From Vreelandella songnenensis (GTDB lineage Bacteria; Pseudomonadota; Gammaproteobacteria; Pseudomonadales; Halomonadaceae): a DNA stretch of 64,000 bases. Position numbers and translations under genes: made by a program. Shown one piece after another: positions 50,021-59,498 of this stretch (the first letter of the stretch is position 1; each line of letters opens with the position of its first letter). The DNA lies in assembly GCF_003002925.1 (NCBI RefSeq), contig NZ_PVTK01000004.1, positions 62,001-126,000 on the forward strand. The letters are read 5' to 3'. The notes under the pieces were generated by a model. The model saw only the letters and a list, made by a program, of their open reading frames with translations. It was not told the origin of the DNA and did not search any database.

Positions 50021-52526
50021 ATCCTAGCCCCTTCAAATACCCGGCCAATGTCTTTGCGGCATTGTCTCGCGCTTGCTCGATGTCGGTCAGCGTCACTTGG
50101 TACTTGTCCCACCAGTTTTCCACGGCGGCAACCACCTGCTGGCGATATCTTCTAATGTAGTGATCGACGATATTTTGCATATCGAGGTGCAGAGTGGTCA
50201 GCAGCAGCTCGGCGGCCTGGGTGTTGTCCAGCGCGTCGACCTTGCCGTTGAGTTCATCCGGCAAGGTGGCGCGCTTGGCCTTGAGTTTTTTGACAAGCGT
50301 AGTGCGCTGCTTTTTCCACTCCTTGATCTGTTTCTCCAGCTTGGTGCGTTCGATCTCTGAAAGTACTTCCTCGCCGTCGCTCTCGTCATCGTCGTCGCTG
50401 CCGCCGGGTTTGGGCAATTGCTCCTCGGTGGCCTTGATCTGGCTGTCGAGTTCGGCCTGCTGCTGTTCGAGCGTTTCCAGCTCGTTGAGAAAACTGCTTA
50501 GCAGTAGCTTCACCAGCTTGTGCTCCAGCGGGTCGTCCTTGTCGAGCTTGTCTTCCAGCGCGGTGACGATGCTGGTGCGCCAGGCATCGACCACGCCGCG
50601 GGCGTCGCGGGCCATCAGGGTCAGGAAGTCGTACTTCTGCTGGTGCCAGAAGCCCGCGATCATGCCGCTGATCTGGAAGTCATTCAGCAGGCCCACCGGG
50701 TGCAGGCTTTCGGTGAAGCTATTGAGCAGCTCCTGACGCAGGGCGGCGTACCGGCGATCCTCGGCCAGCGCGGTAATGCTCAGGCGATGACGGCCCCACC
50801 ACGTTTCAAACGCATCGCGCAGCGCCTGCTCCTGGGCCAATACCCTGGCGTTGCCTTCAATGGCAGGTTTGATGTCGGCTTTGGTGGCGATTGCCTCGCG
50901 AAACAGCCAATAGCCGGGATCCTTCGGTTTGGGCTCGAAGATCGCCGCTGGGTCGAGGCCCTGGGCATCGAGCAGCCCCCGCTTGGCCGCGATTTCCGCC
51001 TCGGGAATGCCGCCGACCAGATGCGCATGCACGTCGTGGGGTTCCGGCGGTGGGGCGTTGTCGGCGTAACGGCGGATGTTGAGGTTGTAGCCGTTCTCCG
51101 CGAGCGTCTGATTGCTGACGATGCTGGCAAAGCCGGGCACGTCCTGTCCCTTTCCCGCGGCGAAGGCCTCGTAAAGGGCGGCGATCTTTTCGATGTGCTC
51201 GGGCATCAGATAATTCTGGGCGCGGCCTTCGAAATACTCCCGGTCAGCATTTATGAACAGCACCTTGCCCTGATTCTCAGGGTGCTTACTCGCGACCTGT
51301 TGAGCCCCGATGGTTTTCTTCTTGCGCAGAATCAAAATGCAGGCCGGAATGCCGGTGCCGTAGAACAAATTGGGCGGCAAACCGATGACGGCTTCGAGCA
51401 GGTCGTCGTCGATGATGCCTTGACGAATATTTCGCTCTTCACCGCCGCGAAACAGCACGCCGTGGGGCATGACGGTGGCGATCAGGCCATCGTCGGCGCA
51501 GACTGCCAGCATGTGCTGCAGAAACATCAGGTCGGCCTTTTTCGAGCCCAGCGGTACCTCGCCGTAGGTGAAGCGCTCGCTGCGAAAGGCTGGCTGAAAT
51601 ACCTCCTGGCCGCTGTCGTCGGTGTCCTTGCTACCGAAGTTATAGGAAAACGGCGGATTGGTCAGAATGCGATCAAACCGCAGAAGTTCACCGTTCTTTA
51701 CGTGGCGCGGGTTTTCCAGGGTGTCGTCGTTTTCAAGGCTTGCGGTCGTAATGCCGTGGAGCAGCATGTTCATTTTGGCGATCGACCAGACGGTACCGGC
51801 GTTTTCCTGGCCGTAGCAGTCCAGCCGGTAACCCTCACCGCCGTGCTCGTCGATCCACTCTTTCGCGGCGATCAGCATGCCGCCGGAGCCACAGCAAGGG
51901 TCGTAGACGCGGTGATTCTGCTGCGGGTCGAGCAGGCGCACCATCATGCGCACCACCGAGCGGGGCGTGTAGAACTCGCCGCCTTTCTTACCGGCGGAAT
52001 CGGCAAAATCGCCGATCAGGTATTCATAGGCCGCGCCCAGCAGGTCGGGAAACTCGAAATCCCGGTCGCGCAGGCGGTATTTGCTGAAGTGGTTGATCAA
52101 CGAGCGCAGCTTGGCATCAGAAATCTTACTCTGGCCGACCTTGCGGTTGAAGTCGATGTGCTCCAGCACGTCCTGCAGGCTGGTGTTGCCCTGCTCCAGC
52201 CCGCCAAGCGCGCTATTGAGAGCGTCCCCCACGTTCTTGTGCGCTTCGTTGAGCAGATATGTCCAGCGCGAGGCTTCCGGCACGTAGAAACTCGTCTTGT
52301 ACCAGAAACGGTTCTCGGCGATTTCCCGGGCCGCTTCTTGGCTTTTCCCTTTTCCCATCTGCTCGCGGACGACCTGCTCGAAGCGTTCGTCGAACACGTC
52401 CGAGCAGCGCTTTAAAAACAGCATGCCGAATATGTACTCCTTGAACTCCGAGGCATCCATCTTGCCGCGCAGAATATCGGCGGCGCTGAAGAGGTGGTTC
52501 TCCAGCTGAGAGAGCGTTAGGGGCAT
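50013..52526 (-). CDS. hsdM: Type I restriction enzyme, methylation subunit HsdM
   Basis: HsdM is the adenine-N6 methyltransferase of the type I complex. The 837-residue protein has an N-terminal helical domain (1-150) and SAM motif DPCCGSGG (209-216). The catalytic NPPF motif (290-293) follows. An unusually long C-terminal part (about 480-837) is partly coiled coil (about 680-770, with an acidic [12 protein letters not shown] stretch). The catalytic residues are intact. It starts 5 bp after the fusion gene and overlaps hsdS. Its first 365 residues are nearly duplicated in the preceding gene. Confidence 0.94.
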   Translation of the reverse strand: MPLTLSQLENHLFSAADILRGKMDASEFKEYIFGMLFLKRCSDVFDERFEQVVREQMGKGKSQEAAREIAENRFWYKTSFYVPEASRWTYLLNEAHKNVGDALNSALGGLEQGNTSLQDVLEHIDFNRKVGQSKISDAKLRSLINHFSKYRLRDRDFEFPDLLGAAYEYLIGDFADSAGKKGGEFYTPRSVVRMMVRLLDPQQNHRVYDPCCGSGGMLIAAKEWIDEHGGEGYRLDCYGQENAGTVWSIAKMNMLLHGITTASLENDDTLENPRHVKNGELLRFDRILTNPPFSYNFGSKDTDDSGQEVFQPAFRSERFTYGEVPLGSKKADLMFLQHMLAVCADDGLIATVMPHGVLFRGGEERNIRQGIIDDDLLEAVIGLPPNLFYGTGIPACILILRKKKTIGAQQVASKHPENQGKVLFINADREYFEGRAQNYLMPEHIEKIAALYEAFAAGKGQDVPGFASIVSNQTLAENGYNLNIRRYADNAPPPEPHDVHAHLVGGIPEAEIAAKRGLLDAQGLDPAAIFEPKPKDPGYWLFREAIATKADIKPAIEGNARVLAQEQALRDAFETWWGRHRLSITALAEDRRYAALRQELLNSFTESLHPVGLLNDFQISGMIAGFWHQQKYDFLTLMARDARGVVDAWRTSIVTALEDKLDKDDPLEHKLVKLLLSSFLNELETLEQQQAELDSQIKATEEQLPKPGGSDDDDESDGEEVLSEIERTKLEKQIKEWKKQRTTLVKKLKAKRATLPDELNGKVDALDNTQAAELLLTTLHLDMQNIVDHYIRRYRQQVVAAVENWWDKYQVTLTDIEQARDNAAKTLAGYLKGLGYV
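51440..52526 (-). repeat. Direct-repeat copy 2 of the hsdM 5' half
   Basis: This is the 5' part of hsdM and is very similar in DNA and protein to 53,930-54,991. The copies align codon for codon to residue 323, after which hsdM has four extra residues. Similarity fades near residue 365-400. Confidence 0.75.
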
Positions 52527-52531
52527 GATAA

Positions 52532-54991
52532 TTAGCTCGTAAAATGTGTCTGGATATAGTTTAACATTTCATGACCAGATAAGGCTTCAGACTCAGATGA
52601 CCTTCTGATGAAAAAATCTTTTTCGTCAATAAAAACAGGCCTAGGAGATCTTTTACAACTCACTAATAAAATTGTTTTACTTTCTAAGTACAATGCTTTA
52701 ATGGTTATGAACTTACTTATGCCTTTTCCTAGATGAGTTTTAGCCTTGCTCTCCAAATCCTTTATATATTTTTCATTTTTTTTTATTTTCAACCGAATCA
52801 TTTCTTCCTCGATACCGCTAATCTCCCCGGAGTCGTTTACACCAATTAGCAAAGACCCTCCTTCTGAATTAATAAATGACGCAATGTTTTTTAAAGCTTT
52901 TATCTGCTCTTCCTGATTGCGCACTATTTTTACTTGAGGTTTATAAACTTGCTCATTATTAAGGAAGAAGTGTTGCTTAAACTCAGTATACTTATCTTCG
53001 TTTTTATCGAGCATATATCTGACGCTCGCTTCGCTTCCCATATCTGAAAGGTCATGCACAAATCTATCCAGTCTTTCTCTTACGCTATTAGCCAATGAAG
53101 GTCTTGTTATTAGATTGTCCCAATTTTCGGAAATACTCTTTCTCGCCACGTCCAGCCTCTTTGCTAGATCTATAATGTCGTTTTGCTCTTTTAGAGGTGG
53201 GGCGTAAATTTTAAGATTTTTAATACTTTCGGCATTTGCTACCGAGAGCGTACCTTCTGGAAGCAAGTGCTGAATGGTTAATTGGCCCAATTCAGACATG
53301 AAGAAAAGCTTTGCATATTCTGAAAATATAATATCCTCACGGAGAACAACCTGAATATATTCGCCCTCTCCTTTTTTTTCTCGAATTTCATTGATTGAGC
53401 TGTATACCTCCCTTTTAGCAAATCTTCGGTTGAAAAATATTGAATTTCTTTTATTGTCAAATGACTTGGCTGCATTGATCTTTAAAACGGCTGAGCTTCC
53501 ATCTTCAGGGTCGAATCCATAAAGATCATATTCTTTGTGGTACTCGCCTAGCTCTCTAATACGTTTGGAAGTTGGGGAATTATCAACATAGCTGTTAATT
53601 CTTAAATTGAAATCTTTAGCTGCTATTTCATCATAGCTCACAACCCTGGCGTAATGCCCTTGGCTTTTCCAAGTTTTATACGAATTGATAATTTTGTCAG
53701 TATCTTCTTCTCGTAGTTCATTCAAATATCTGTTCTTTTCATATTCATGAGCAGCATCGATGAAGATAATACTTCTCGACCTGTTTGGGAGCTTGTTTTT
53801 ATTTAATACTAAAAGTGCAATTGGAATACCCGTGCCAGGTAATAAATTAGGCGGAAGACTAATTACTGCTTCAAGAACATCGTCTTCAATAATGCCTTGT
53901 CTAATCTCCTTTTCTTTCCCTCCGCGAAAAAGTACGCCGTGAGGAAGCACGCTCGCTACCATGCCTTCGTCGGCGCACACCGCCAGCATGTGCTGCAAAA
54001 ACATCAGATCGGCTTTTTTCGACTCACCGTATTTGAAACGTTCGCTGTGAAAGGCTGGCTGAAATACCGGCTCGCTGCTGTCGTCGGTGTACTTGCTGTC
54101 GAAGTTAACAGAGAACGGCGGATTGGTCAGAATACGGTCAAACCGCAGCAGTTCGCCGTCTTTGGTGTGCAGCGGGTTCTCTAGCGTATCATCATGTTTC
54201 AGGCTGGCCGTGGTGATGCCGTGCAATAGCATGTTCATCTTGGCGACTGACCAAGTAGAACCATTCACTTCTTGGCCATTGAGATTTAGCAGGAGACCGT
54301 TACCTCCGGTTTCATCTACCCACTTTTTCGCGGCGATCAGCATGCCGCCGGAGCCGCAGCAGGGGTCATAGACGCTGTGGCCCTGCTGCGGGTCGAGCAG
54401 GCGTACCATCATGCGCACCACCGAGCGGGGAGTGTAGAACTCGCCGCCTTTCTTACCCGCCGAGTCGGCAAAATCGGCGATCAGGTACTCGTAGGCCGCC
54501 CCCAGCAGGTCCGGGAACTCGAAATCCCGGTCGCGCAGGCGGTATTTGCTGAAATGGTTGATGAGCGAGCGCAGCTTGGCGTCTGAAATCTTGCTCTGGC
54601 CCACCTTGCGGTTGAAGTCGATGTGCTCCAGCACGTCCTGCAGGCTGGTGTTGCCCTGCTCCAACCCGCCCAGGGCAGTGTTGAGCGCGTCGCCGACGTT
54701 TTTATGGGCGTCGTTGAGCAAATAACGCCAGCGCGAGGTTTCCGGCACAAAGAAGCTTGTCTTGTACCATATGCGGTTCTCTGCCACCTCGCGAGCAGCT
54801 TCTTCGCTTTTGCCCTTGGCCATCTGCTCGCTGACAACCTGCTCGAAACGTTCGTCGAACACGTCCGAGCAGCGCTTCAGAAACAGCATGCCGAAGATGT
54901 ACTCCTTGAACTCCGAGGCATCCATCTTGCCGCGCAGAATGTCAGCGGCGCTGAAGAGGTGATTCTCCAGCTGGGAGAGCGTTAGGGGCAT
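52532..54991 (-). CDS. HsdM-like methyltransferase fused to a TRD-like region and an AlbA_2 (Schlafen-type) domain
   Basis: This 819-residue protein opens the hsd operon. Residues 1-470 are an HsdM with intact DPCCGSGG (209-216) and NPPF (290-293), nearly identical to the next gene over its first 365 residues. Residues about 480-625 resemble half of an Hsd[14 protein letters not shown], then [13 protein letters not shown], typical of a TRD end. Residues about 660-800 form an AlbA_2/Schlafen domain, with TEFKQHF (Glu670, Lys672), [17 protein letters not shown] (711-727) and [15 protein letters not shown] is GC-rich down to about 53,930 and AT-rich from there to the stop. Activity of the AlbA_2 part is unknown; Schlafen relatives are nucleases. 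Confidence 0.85.
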   Translation of the reverse strand: MPLTLSQLENHLFSAADILRGKMDASEFKEYIFGMLFLKRCSDVFDERFEQVVSEQMAKGKSEEAAREVAENRIWYKTSFFVPETSRWRYLLNDAHKNVGDALNTALGGLEQGNTSLQDVLEHIDFNRKVGQSKISDAKLRSLINHFSKYRLRDRDFEFPDLLGAAYEYLIADFADSAGKKGGEFYTPRSVVRMMVRLLDPQQGHSVYDPCCGSGGMLIAAKKWVDETGGNGLLLNLNGQEVNGSTWSVAKMNMLLHGITTASLKHDDTLENPLHTKDGELLRFDRILTNPPFSVNFDSKYTDDSSEPVFQPAFHSERFKYGESKKADLMFLQHMLAVCADEGMVASVLPHGVLFRGGKEKEIRQGIIEDDVLEAVISLPPNLLPGTGIPIALLVLNKNKLPNRSRSIIFIDAAHEYEKNRYLNELREEDTDKIINSYKTWKSQGHYARVVSYDEIAAKDFNLRINSYVDNSPTSKRIRELGEYHKEYDLYGFDPEDGSSAVLKINAAKSFDNKRNSIFFNRRFAKREVYSSINEIREKKGEGEYIQVVLREDIIFSEYAKLFFMSELGQLTIQHLLPEGTLSVANAESIKNLKIYAPPLKEQNDIIDLAKRLDVARKSISENWDNLITRPSLANSVRERLDRFVHDLSDMGSEASVRYMLDKNEDKYTEFKQHFFLNNEQVYKPQVKIVRNQEEQIKALKNIASFINSEGGSLLIGVNDSGEISGIEEEMIRLKIKKNEKYIKDLESKAKTHLGKGISKFITIKALYLESKTILLVSCKRSPRPVFIDEKDFFIRRSSESEALSGHEMLNYIQTHFTS
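53930..54991 (-). repeat. Direct-repeat copy 1 of the hsdM 5' half
   Basis: This is the 5' part of the fusion gene, partner of 51,440-52,526. About 1 kb of near-identical sequence in tandem is a substrate for homologous recombination that could delete or swap the intervening AlbA_2-coding part. Confidence 0.75.
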
Positions 54992-55001
54992 TCAGGTATT
55001 C

Positions 55002-55018
55002 CTTAATAGTTCATTAAG
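55002..55018. promoter_or_regulatory. Inverted repeat upstream of the hsd operon
   Basis: CTTAAT-5-ATTAAG (55002-55018) lies 11 bp before the start of the first hsd gene, at its ribosome-binding region, in a 183-bp gap between hsdM-like and hipA. It could be an operator or an RNA hairpin controlling translation. I could not identify a convincing promoter in this gap. Confidence 0.35.
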
Positions 55019-55174
55019 CTTGGCCTTATGGGGCAGCCTAAAGAACGAAATTTACATGTTGAATAGTCTAACGAATTACGCGCCGCCAAGGGAGAAATCA
55101 GGCAGTAACAGCGCTTGATATTCATTGCGTTTCGGTTCAGCGATTTGCTATGGATTAAGGCCACATGGCCATCG

Positions 55175-56464
55175 TCAACGGGTGAGCAGCCCCTTGTTGT
55201 CTCGCCTTGTCTGGTTCAGCTGCTGAGTCATCAGCGCCACCGTGCTGGCTTTGATCCCCAACTCTTTTGCAGTGTCAGAGAAGGTGCTGAGCACGTCGAC
55301 GATTTCTTGAACGTGCGGCTGGGCCTGCTTCCAGGTCGCAAAGCCTGCCTGTGTCGCCAGCTGCTGAACCGCCTTGAGAGGCGGCTGCTTGCCGTAGCCT
55401 GCAAAGGCGGTGGCGTGTTCCGCGAAGGGGTGAGGGCTGAACGTCACGTCATAGAAGGGTGCGAGTTGCCATTGGCCCTGGTCGCTTTGCAAGAACGCCC
55501 AGTTTTTACTGTGATCATCCTGATTGCAGGCCAACAGGTTGAACAGTGCGCGGCGGAACTGAAGCTGCCCGACAGCGGGGGATTTACATAGTTGGCGGCT
55601 GGCCTTGATAAGGTCGGCGTAATCCAGGCTGGGGGTTCGAAAGTTGGCATCCAGCAGCCCGCAGGCACTATGCATATGCACTCGCCTCGGCGTACTGGCA
55701 TGGCTGATCCAGTCAAACCGCTTGATGCCAAGCCAGGCGCGCTCACCCTGCGGCGTCGGTGTGCGTATCAACTGCCACGCTGGTGGTTCCAGGCCTGCCT
55801 CTTTAGCCAACGCCAGATAGGCCGCCTCGCACAGCCCTTCTTCGTGGCCCAAGGGCAAATGCTGCGAGGTGAATTTGACCAGCCACGCGTCATCGCCGGG
55901 CCGGGCAGTGGTTCGACACTGGTTCGATTGGCCTGGGGGCATGAAAAGCTGTGCTTTTGGTCTCGCTCCCCCGGAGCTACCCGCTGCCACTAACGCGCTC
56001 AGCACCTCGTCGGTCTGCCCATCAAACACGGCTTGGGCCTGAAGTCCGAGCGTCGCCAGGTCTTCGTCATCGCCTGGTGTCGGCGCTGCATCCGAAGCTG
56101 GCTCAAAAGCCAATGCGCCCATGCCGCGCTGACCCACAAAGGCCAGCCGATCCATCGCTGTAAGCTGCGTCGGCGCTATGCCATGCTGGCGGAATACTCT
56201 GTCTTGCAGCAGTAGTCCCCAGCCATCGGGTAAACAGTCGCCAAACACGCCGTGAAGCCTCTGATGCGGTGTTTTCGGGGCGGCATGAAGCGCCAGGCCG
56301 GGCGGCAACGTAAAGGGCGATAGACTGCCATGGCGCTGCTCATAGCTTTATGCGTATTGAAAAAAGACCCCTTGGTGGTTTTGCGCCAAGACGCCCACCG
56401 CGGCCTGTTCACCGGTCGATAGCGTGCGCGTGACGTTGAGCCGCTGTATTCGCTTAAAAGCCAT
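55175..56464 (-). pseudogene. hipA: hipA-family serine/threonine kinase toxin, interrupted by an in-frame stop
   Basis: HipA toxins phosphorylate aminoacyl-tRNA synthetases or related targets and are neutralised by HipB. Reading from the ATG at 56464, the frame encodes MAFKRIQRLNVTRTL onward, then TAA at codon 39 (56350-56348). It resumes in the same frame with SYEQRHGSLSPFTLPPG to a normal stop at 55175, 429 positions in all. The kinase motifs downstream are intact: SSGGARPKAQLF, CNQDDHSKNW and PFYDVTF. A single G-to-T change (GAA to TAA) would explain it. Reinitiation at TTG 56308 would give 377 residues without the N-terminal subdomain. It overlaps hipB by 11 bp. Confidence 0.85.
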
Positions 56465-56756
56465 GTTTGAGTACCTCATCAATCGAGGAGGGCGGGCTTG
56501 CGCTGTTTGTATTGTGCTGGGTCAGCGCATATAGCCGCGACAGATCATCAAGGCTTTGCCAGAGCAACAGCAGCTGGCGAAACGATATTTGACCGGTCGC
56601 TTCGAACTTCTTGATCGTGGGAGCGGGCACGCTACTGCGCTCGGCCAGCGCCGCACGGGATAACTTGGCCTCTTCACGCAGCCGACGCAGATGCGCGGCA
56701 AAGGCGTGCTGTACATCGGCATCGTCCAGTAGCAAGAAAGAGGGCATAGCGTTCAC
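56454..56756 (-). CDS. hipB: HipB-like antitoxin, XRE-family repressor
   Basis: HipB binds HipA and represses the operon. The 100-residue protein has a central XRE HTH (LRRLREEAKLSRAALAERSS then PAPTIKKFEATGQ) and a C-terminal tail of the kind that inserts into HipA. The GTG at 56756 and the ATG at 56747 are both possible starts, neither with a strong ribosome site. It overlaps hipA, and two matching palindromes lie directly upstream. It appears intact even though hipA is broken. Confidence 0.85.
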   Translation of the reverse strand: MNAMPSFLLLDDADVQHAFAAHLRRLREEAKLSRAALAERSSVPAPTIKKFEATGQISFRQLLLLWQSLDDLSRLYALTQHNTNSASPPSSIDEVLKHGF

Positions 56757-56762
56757 CGTTTG

Positions 56763-56776
56763 GATACCATGGTATC
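56763..56776. promoter_or_regulatory. HipB operator 1
   Basis: GATACCATGGTATC is a perfect 14-bp palindrome. It overlaps a minus-strand -10-like TATAGA (56775-56780) upstream of hipB, so binding would block transcription. Confidence 0.6.
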
Positions 56777-56803
56777 TATATTTTCAATTTATGTGCTTTG
56801 TTG

Positions 56804-56817
56804 GATATCATTGTATC
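56804..56817. promoter_or_regulatory. HipB operator 2
   Basis: GATATCATTGTATC matches operator 1 at 12 of 14 positions. The two copies start 41 bp apart, close to four helical turns, so repressor dimers would sit on the same DNA face. Confidence 0.55.
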
Positions 56818-56850
56818 TTTTAAAGATGGGTTTGCATGGTTGGTTCAGAT

Positions 56851-57330
56851 CTACATCCTCGACAGTTCCTCGACGGGCAACTGCTGAGTTGCCTTCACTT
56901 CCCGCAGTGAAAGATTTGATCGAATGCTTGATACCCCCGGAAGCCTGCGCAGCACCTGCTCTACGAAGCCGCTGTAATCATCCAAATCGCGGGCGATCAC
57001 CTGAAGAAGAAAGTCCGCCTCGCCAGTGGTGTTGTGGCAACTAAGTACGCGGGAGCTTGCTTGAATAATACGCTCGAACTCGGCGGTGGCGGCTTCATCG
57101 TGTTGGGTGCAGGTGATCTGTACGAAGGCCAGCACGCTGCCACCCAGTGCGCGGCGGTTCAGCGTGGCCTGGTAGCCTTCGATCACGCCCAGCTCTTCCA
57201 GGCGTTTATGGCGTCGCCAGCAGGTGGCTTCGCTGATCGAAAGCCGCTCGGCGAGTTTGGCGATGGAGAGGCGGCCGTCGATTTGTAAGTGCGCGACGAG
57301 CTTGGCGTCTACTTTATCGAGTTGGTCCAA
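56851..57330 (-). CDS. Lrp/AsnC-family transcriptional regulator
   Basis: This 159-residue protein (from the TTG at 57330) has an N-terminal winged HTH (LDQLDKVDAKLVAHLQIDGR then SIAKLAERLSISEATCWRR). A C-terminal RAM effector domain follows (CHNTTGEADFLLQVIARDLDDY). An in-frame ATG at 57423 would add 31 unrelated residues and cover the shared promoter region, so I prefer the internal start after AAGAGA. It is divergent from the alcohol dehydrogenase gene, and an 11-bp inverted repeat lies between them, suggesting local control. The effector is unknown. Confidence 0.85.
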   Translation of the reverse strand: MDQLDKVDAKLVAHLQIDGRLSIAKLAERLSISEATCWRRHKRLEELGVIEGYQATLNRRALGGSVLAFVQITCTQHDEAATAEFERIIQASSRVLSCHNTTGEADFLLQVIARDLDDYSGFVEQVLRRLPGVSSIRSNLSLREVKATQQLPVEELSRM

Positions 57331-57407
57331 TATGAATGTCTCTTTCAAATAACGTTCTATTAGCGAAAGAGTGCTGCAAAATACGCTGATATGTCTACCT
57401 GATAGAA

Positions 57408-57446
57408 AAGTAATTTCAGGCATGGATGGTTATAGTGAAGTTACTT
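57408..57446. promoter_or_regulatory. Inverted repeat between lrp-type regulator and alcohol dehydrogenase
   Basis: AAGTAATTTCA (57408-57418) and TGAAGTTACTT (57436-57446) form an 11-bp inverted repeat with one mismatch and a 17-bp spacer. It sits just upstream of the dehydrogenase, a plausible site for the Lrp-type protein. Confidence 0.45.
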
Positions 57447-57467
57447 GAAACCGCGATGGAGTAATCC

Positions 57468-58508
57468 ATGAAAGCCGTTGTTTTCGAAAACTTTTCCGCC
57501 CCACCGACTATCCAGCAGGTACCTGACCCGACGCCCGAACCCCACGGCGTGGTGGTGAAGGTGATGGCCAACGGCGTATGCCGCAGCGACTGGCACGCCT
57601 GGATGGGCCACGACCCGGATGTCGTGCTACCCCACGTGCCGGGACATGAGCTTTCTGGCATTGTGGAGGCGGTGGGCAAGGACGTGACCCAGTGGCGGGT
57701 GGGTGACCGCGTAACGGTGCCCTTCGTGGGTGGCTGTGGTACCTGCCCGGAGTGTAACGCAGGCCACCATCAGGTGTGCGACCGTCAGTTCCAGCCCGGC
57801 TTTACCCATTGGGGCTCCTTTGCCGAGTACGTGGGTATTCACTACGCCGATGTGAACCTGGTGGCGCTGCCGGAGACGCTCGATTTCGCCACTGCGGCGA
57901 GCTTAGGCTGTCGGTTCGTGACGTCCTTTCGTGCGGTGGTGGACCAGGGGAAAACGGCGGCGGGCCAGTGGGTGGCCGTTCACGGCTGCGGCGGCGTGGG
58001 ACTTTCGGCGGTGATGATCGCCAATGCCGTTGGCGCCAACGTGGTGGCGGTGGATATCTCTGAAGACGCGTTGGCACTGGCCCGCCAGCTGGGAGCAGTG
58101 GCCACGGTCAATGCAGCAAAAGTGACGGATGTGGCCGAGGCGGTAACGGGCATCACCCGCGGCGGCGCCCACGTCTCGCTCGATGCGCTGGGCCATCCCA
58201 CGACCTGTTTCAACTCCATCAGCAACCTGCGCAAGCGCGGCAAGCATGTTCAGGTCGGGCTGATGCTGGCGGATCACAGCACCCCGGCCATTCCCATGAG
58301 CAAGGTCATTGCCAACGAGCTGGAAATACTCGGTAGCCACGGCATGCAGGCGCACCGCTACGACGCCATGCTGGCGATGATCGAGTCCGGCAAGCTGGCC
58401 CCCGAACGGCTGATCGGCCGGCGGATCAGCCTTGAACAGTCCATTGATGCGTTAATGAACATGGACAAGTTTGAAGGGGCGGGTGTGACGGTGGTGACGG
58501 CGTTCTAG
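57468..58508 (+). CDS. Zinc-dependent alcohol dehydrogenase (MDR family)
   Basis: This is an NAD(P)-dependent oxidoreductase of 346 residues. The catalytic zinc site is Cys38 (GVCRSDWH) with the GHE motif at 59-61. The structural zinc loop holds four cysteines (90, 93, 96, 104: [15 protein letters not shown]). The nucleotide-binding loop is [10 protein letters not shown]. It resembles AdhP-like and related alcohol or aldehyde dehydrogenases; the substrate is open. GATGGAGTAATCC precedes the ATG. It is divergent from the Lrp-type regulator. Confidence 0.9.
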   Translation: MKAVVFENFSAPPTIQQVPDPTPEPHGVVVKVMANGVCRSDWHAWMGHDPDVVLPHVPGHELSGIVEAVGKDVTQWRVGDRVTVPFVGGCGTCPECNAGHHQVCDRQFQPGFTHWGSFAEYVGIHYADVNLVALPETLDFATAASLGCRFVTSFRAVVDQGKTAAGQWVAVHGCGGVGLSAVMIANAVGANVVAVDISEDALALARQLGAVATVNAAKVTDVAEAVTGITRGGAHVSLDALGHPTTCFNSISNLRKRGKHVQVGLMLADHSTPAIPMSKVIANELEILGSHGMQAHRYDAMLAMIESGKLAPERLIGRRISLEQSIDALMNMDKFEGAGVTVVTAF

Positions 58509-58551
58509 AAAAGTCCGAGCCAGCGCTTCTGCCAATTTCCTTCAATGCAAT

Positions 58552-58566
58552 CGAATAAATTATTCG
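58552..58566. promoter_or_regulatory. 15-bp palindrome upstream of the pirin gene
   Basis: CGAATAAATTATTCG is a perfect 7+1+7 inverted repeat 56 bp upstream of the pirin start, between two plus-strand genes. It looks like an operator; the regulator is unknown. Confidence 0.4.
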
Positions 58567-58622
58567 CTCAACATCGCCGGCGTCAGGTTTTAAGCTGAGG
58601 GTAATCTTGCAAGGAGTACCTT

Positions 58623-59498
58623 ATGCCATCAGCGACCACCCCCACAGAGCGTCACGTGATTGCCCAGCATCCGGCGCGGCGCGATGATATCGGCGATCTG
58701 GTCACCCGGCGCCCGCTGCCGGGGCCGAAACTCGATCAGCTCGACCCGTTTCTGTTTCTGAACCACCACGGCCCGCAGGTATATCCGGCGAACAACCAGG
58801 GCCTGCCCTTTGGCCCGCACCCGCACCGCGGCTTCGAGACGGTGACCTTCATTCTGGAAGGCTCGCTTGCCCACGCTGACAGCGCGGATCATCAGAGCGT
58901 GATCCATGAAGGTGGCGTGCAGTGGATGACCGCCGGTAGCGGCATCGTGCACGCCGAGATCTCGCCGCCGGAATTTCTGCGCGACGGTGGGCCGCTTGAG
59001 ATTCTTCAGCTGTGGGTCAACCTGCCGTCACGCTTGAAGATGAGCGCGCCGCGCTACGTGGGCCTTCAGAAGAACGACATTCCGGCGATTGCGCTTTCCG
59101 AAGGCGGCGAGCTGAACCTGATTGCCGGGCAGTGGGAAGGGCAATCAGGCCCCGTCGAGGCGTTGACCGGTGTGTTCATGTCGACGCTGAAGCTGCCCGC
59201 CGGTGCGCGCGAGCAGCTGCCCGTGGCACCCGGGCGGCAGGTGTTTCTCTACGTGGTCAGCGGCGACGTCAAGGTGGGCGGCGAGCCGGTCAAGGCGCAC
59301 CATCTGATCGAAGTGGACCGCGACGGCGAGCACCTGGTGATCGAGGCCAGCAGCGACGCGCGGCTGGTGTTCGGCCACGGGGATGCGATCAATGAGCCGG
59401 TCTACTCCCACGGGCCGTTTGTCATGACGACCCGCGAGGAGATCGTGCAAGCCGTCGAGGACTACCAGGCGGGCAAGTTCGGCGGGCTGAACGCTTAA
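58623..59498 (+). CDS. Pirin-family bicupin
   Basis: Pirins are iron-binding bicupins; some bacterial members have quercetin 2,3-dioxygenase activity or bind metabolic enzymes. The 291-residue protein has the metal ligands His66 and His68 (FGPHPHRGFE), and His110 and Glu112 (GSGIVHAE). Pirin_C follows (about 180-280, GAREQLPVAPGRQVFLYVVS). CAAGGAG precedes the ATG. It overlaps the convergent glycosylase gene by 4 bp. Confidence 0.9.
   Translation: MPSATTPTERHVIAQHPARRDDIGDLVTRRPLPGPKLDQLDPFLFLNHHGPQVYPANNQGLPFGPHPHRGFETVTFILEGSLAHADSADHQSVIHEGGVQWMTAGSGIVHAEISPPEFLRDGGPLEILQLWVNLPSRLKMSAPRYVGLQKNDIPAIALSEGGELNLIAGQWEGQSGPVEALTGVFMSTLKLPAGAREQLPVAPGRQVFLYVVSGDVKVGGEPVKAHHLIEVDRDGEHLVIEASSDARLVFGHGDAINEPVYSHGPFVMTTREEIVQAVEDYQAGKFGGLNA

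Noticed and set aside
50520..52415. A 631-codon open frame antisense to hsdM
   Set aside because: It mirrors strongly conserved methylase codons; its translation has no domain features and the hsdM sense frame is complete.
55002..55174. A promoter for the hsd operon in the gap after hipA
   Set aside because: Only weak pairs such as TTGGCG-18-TATTCA on the minus strand were found, too poor to annotate.
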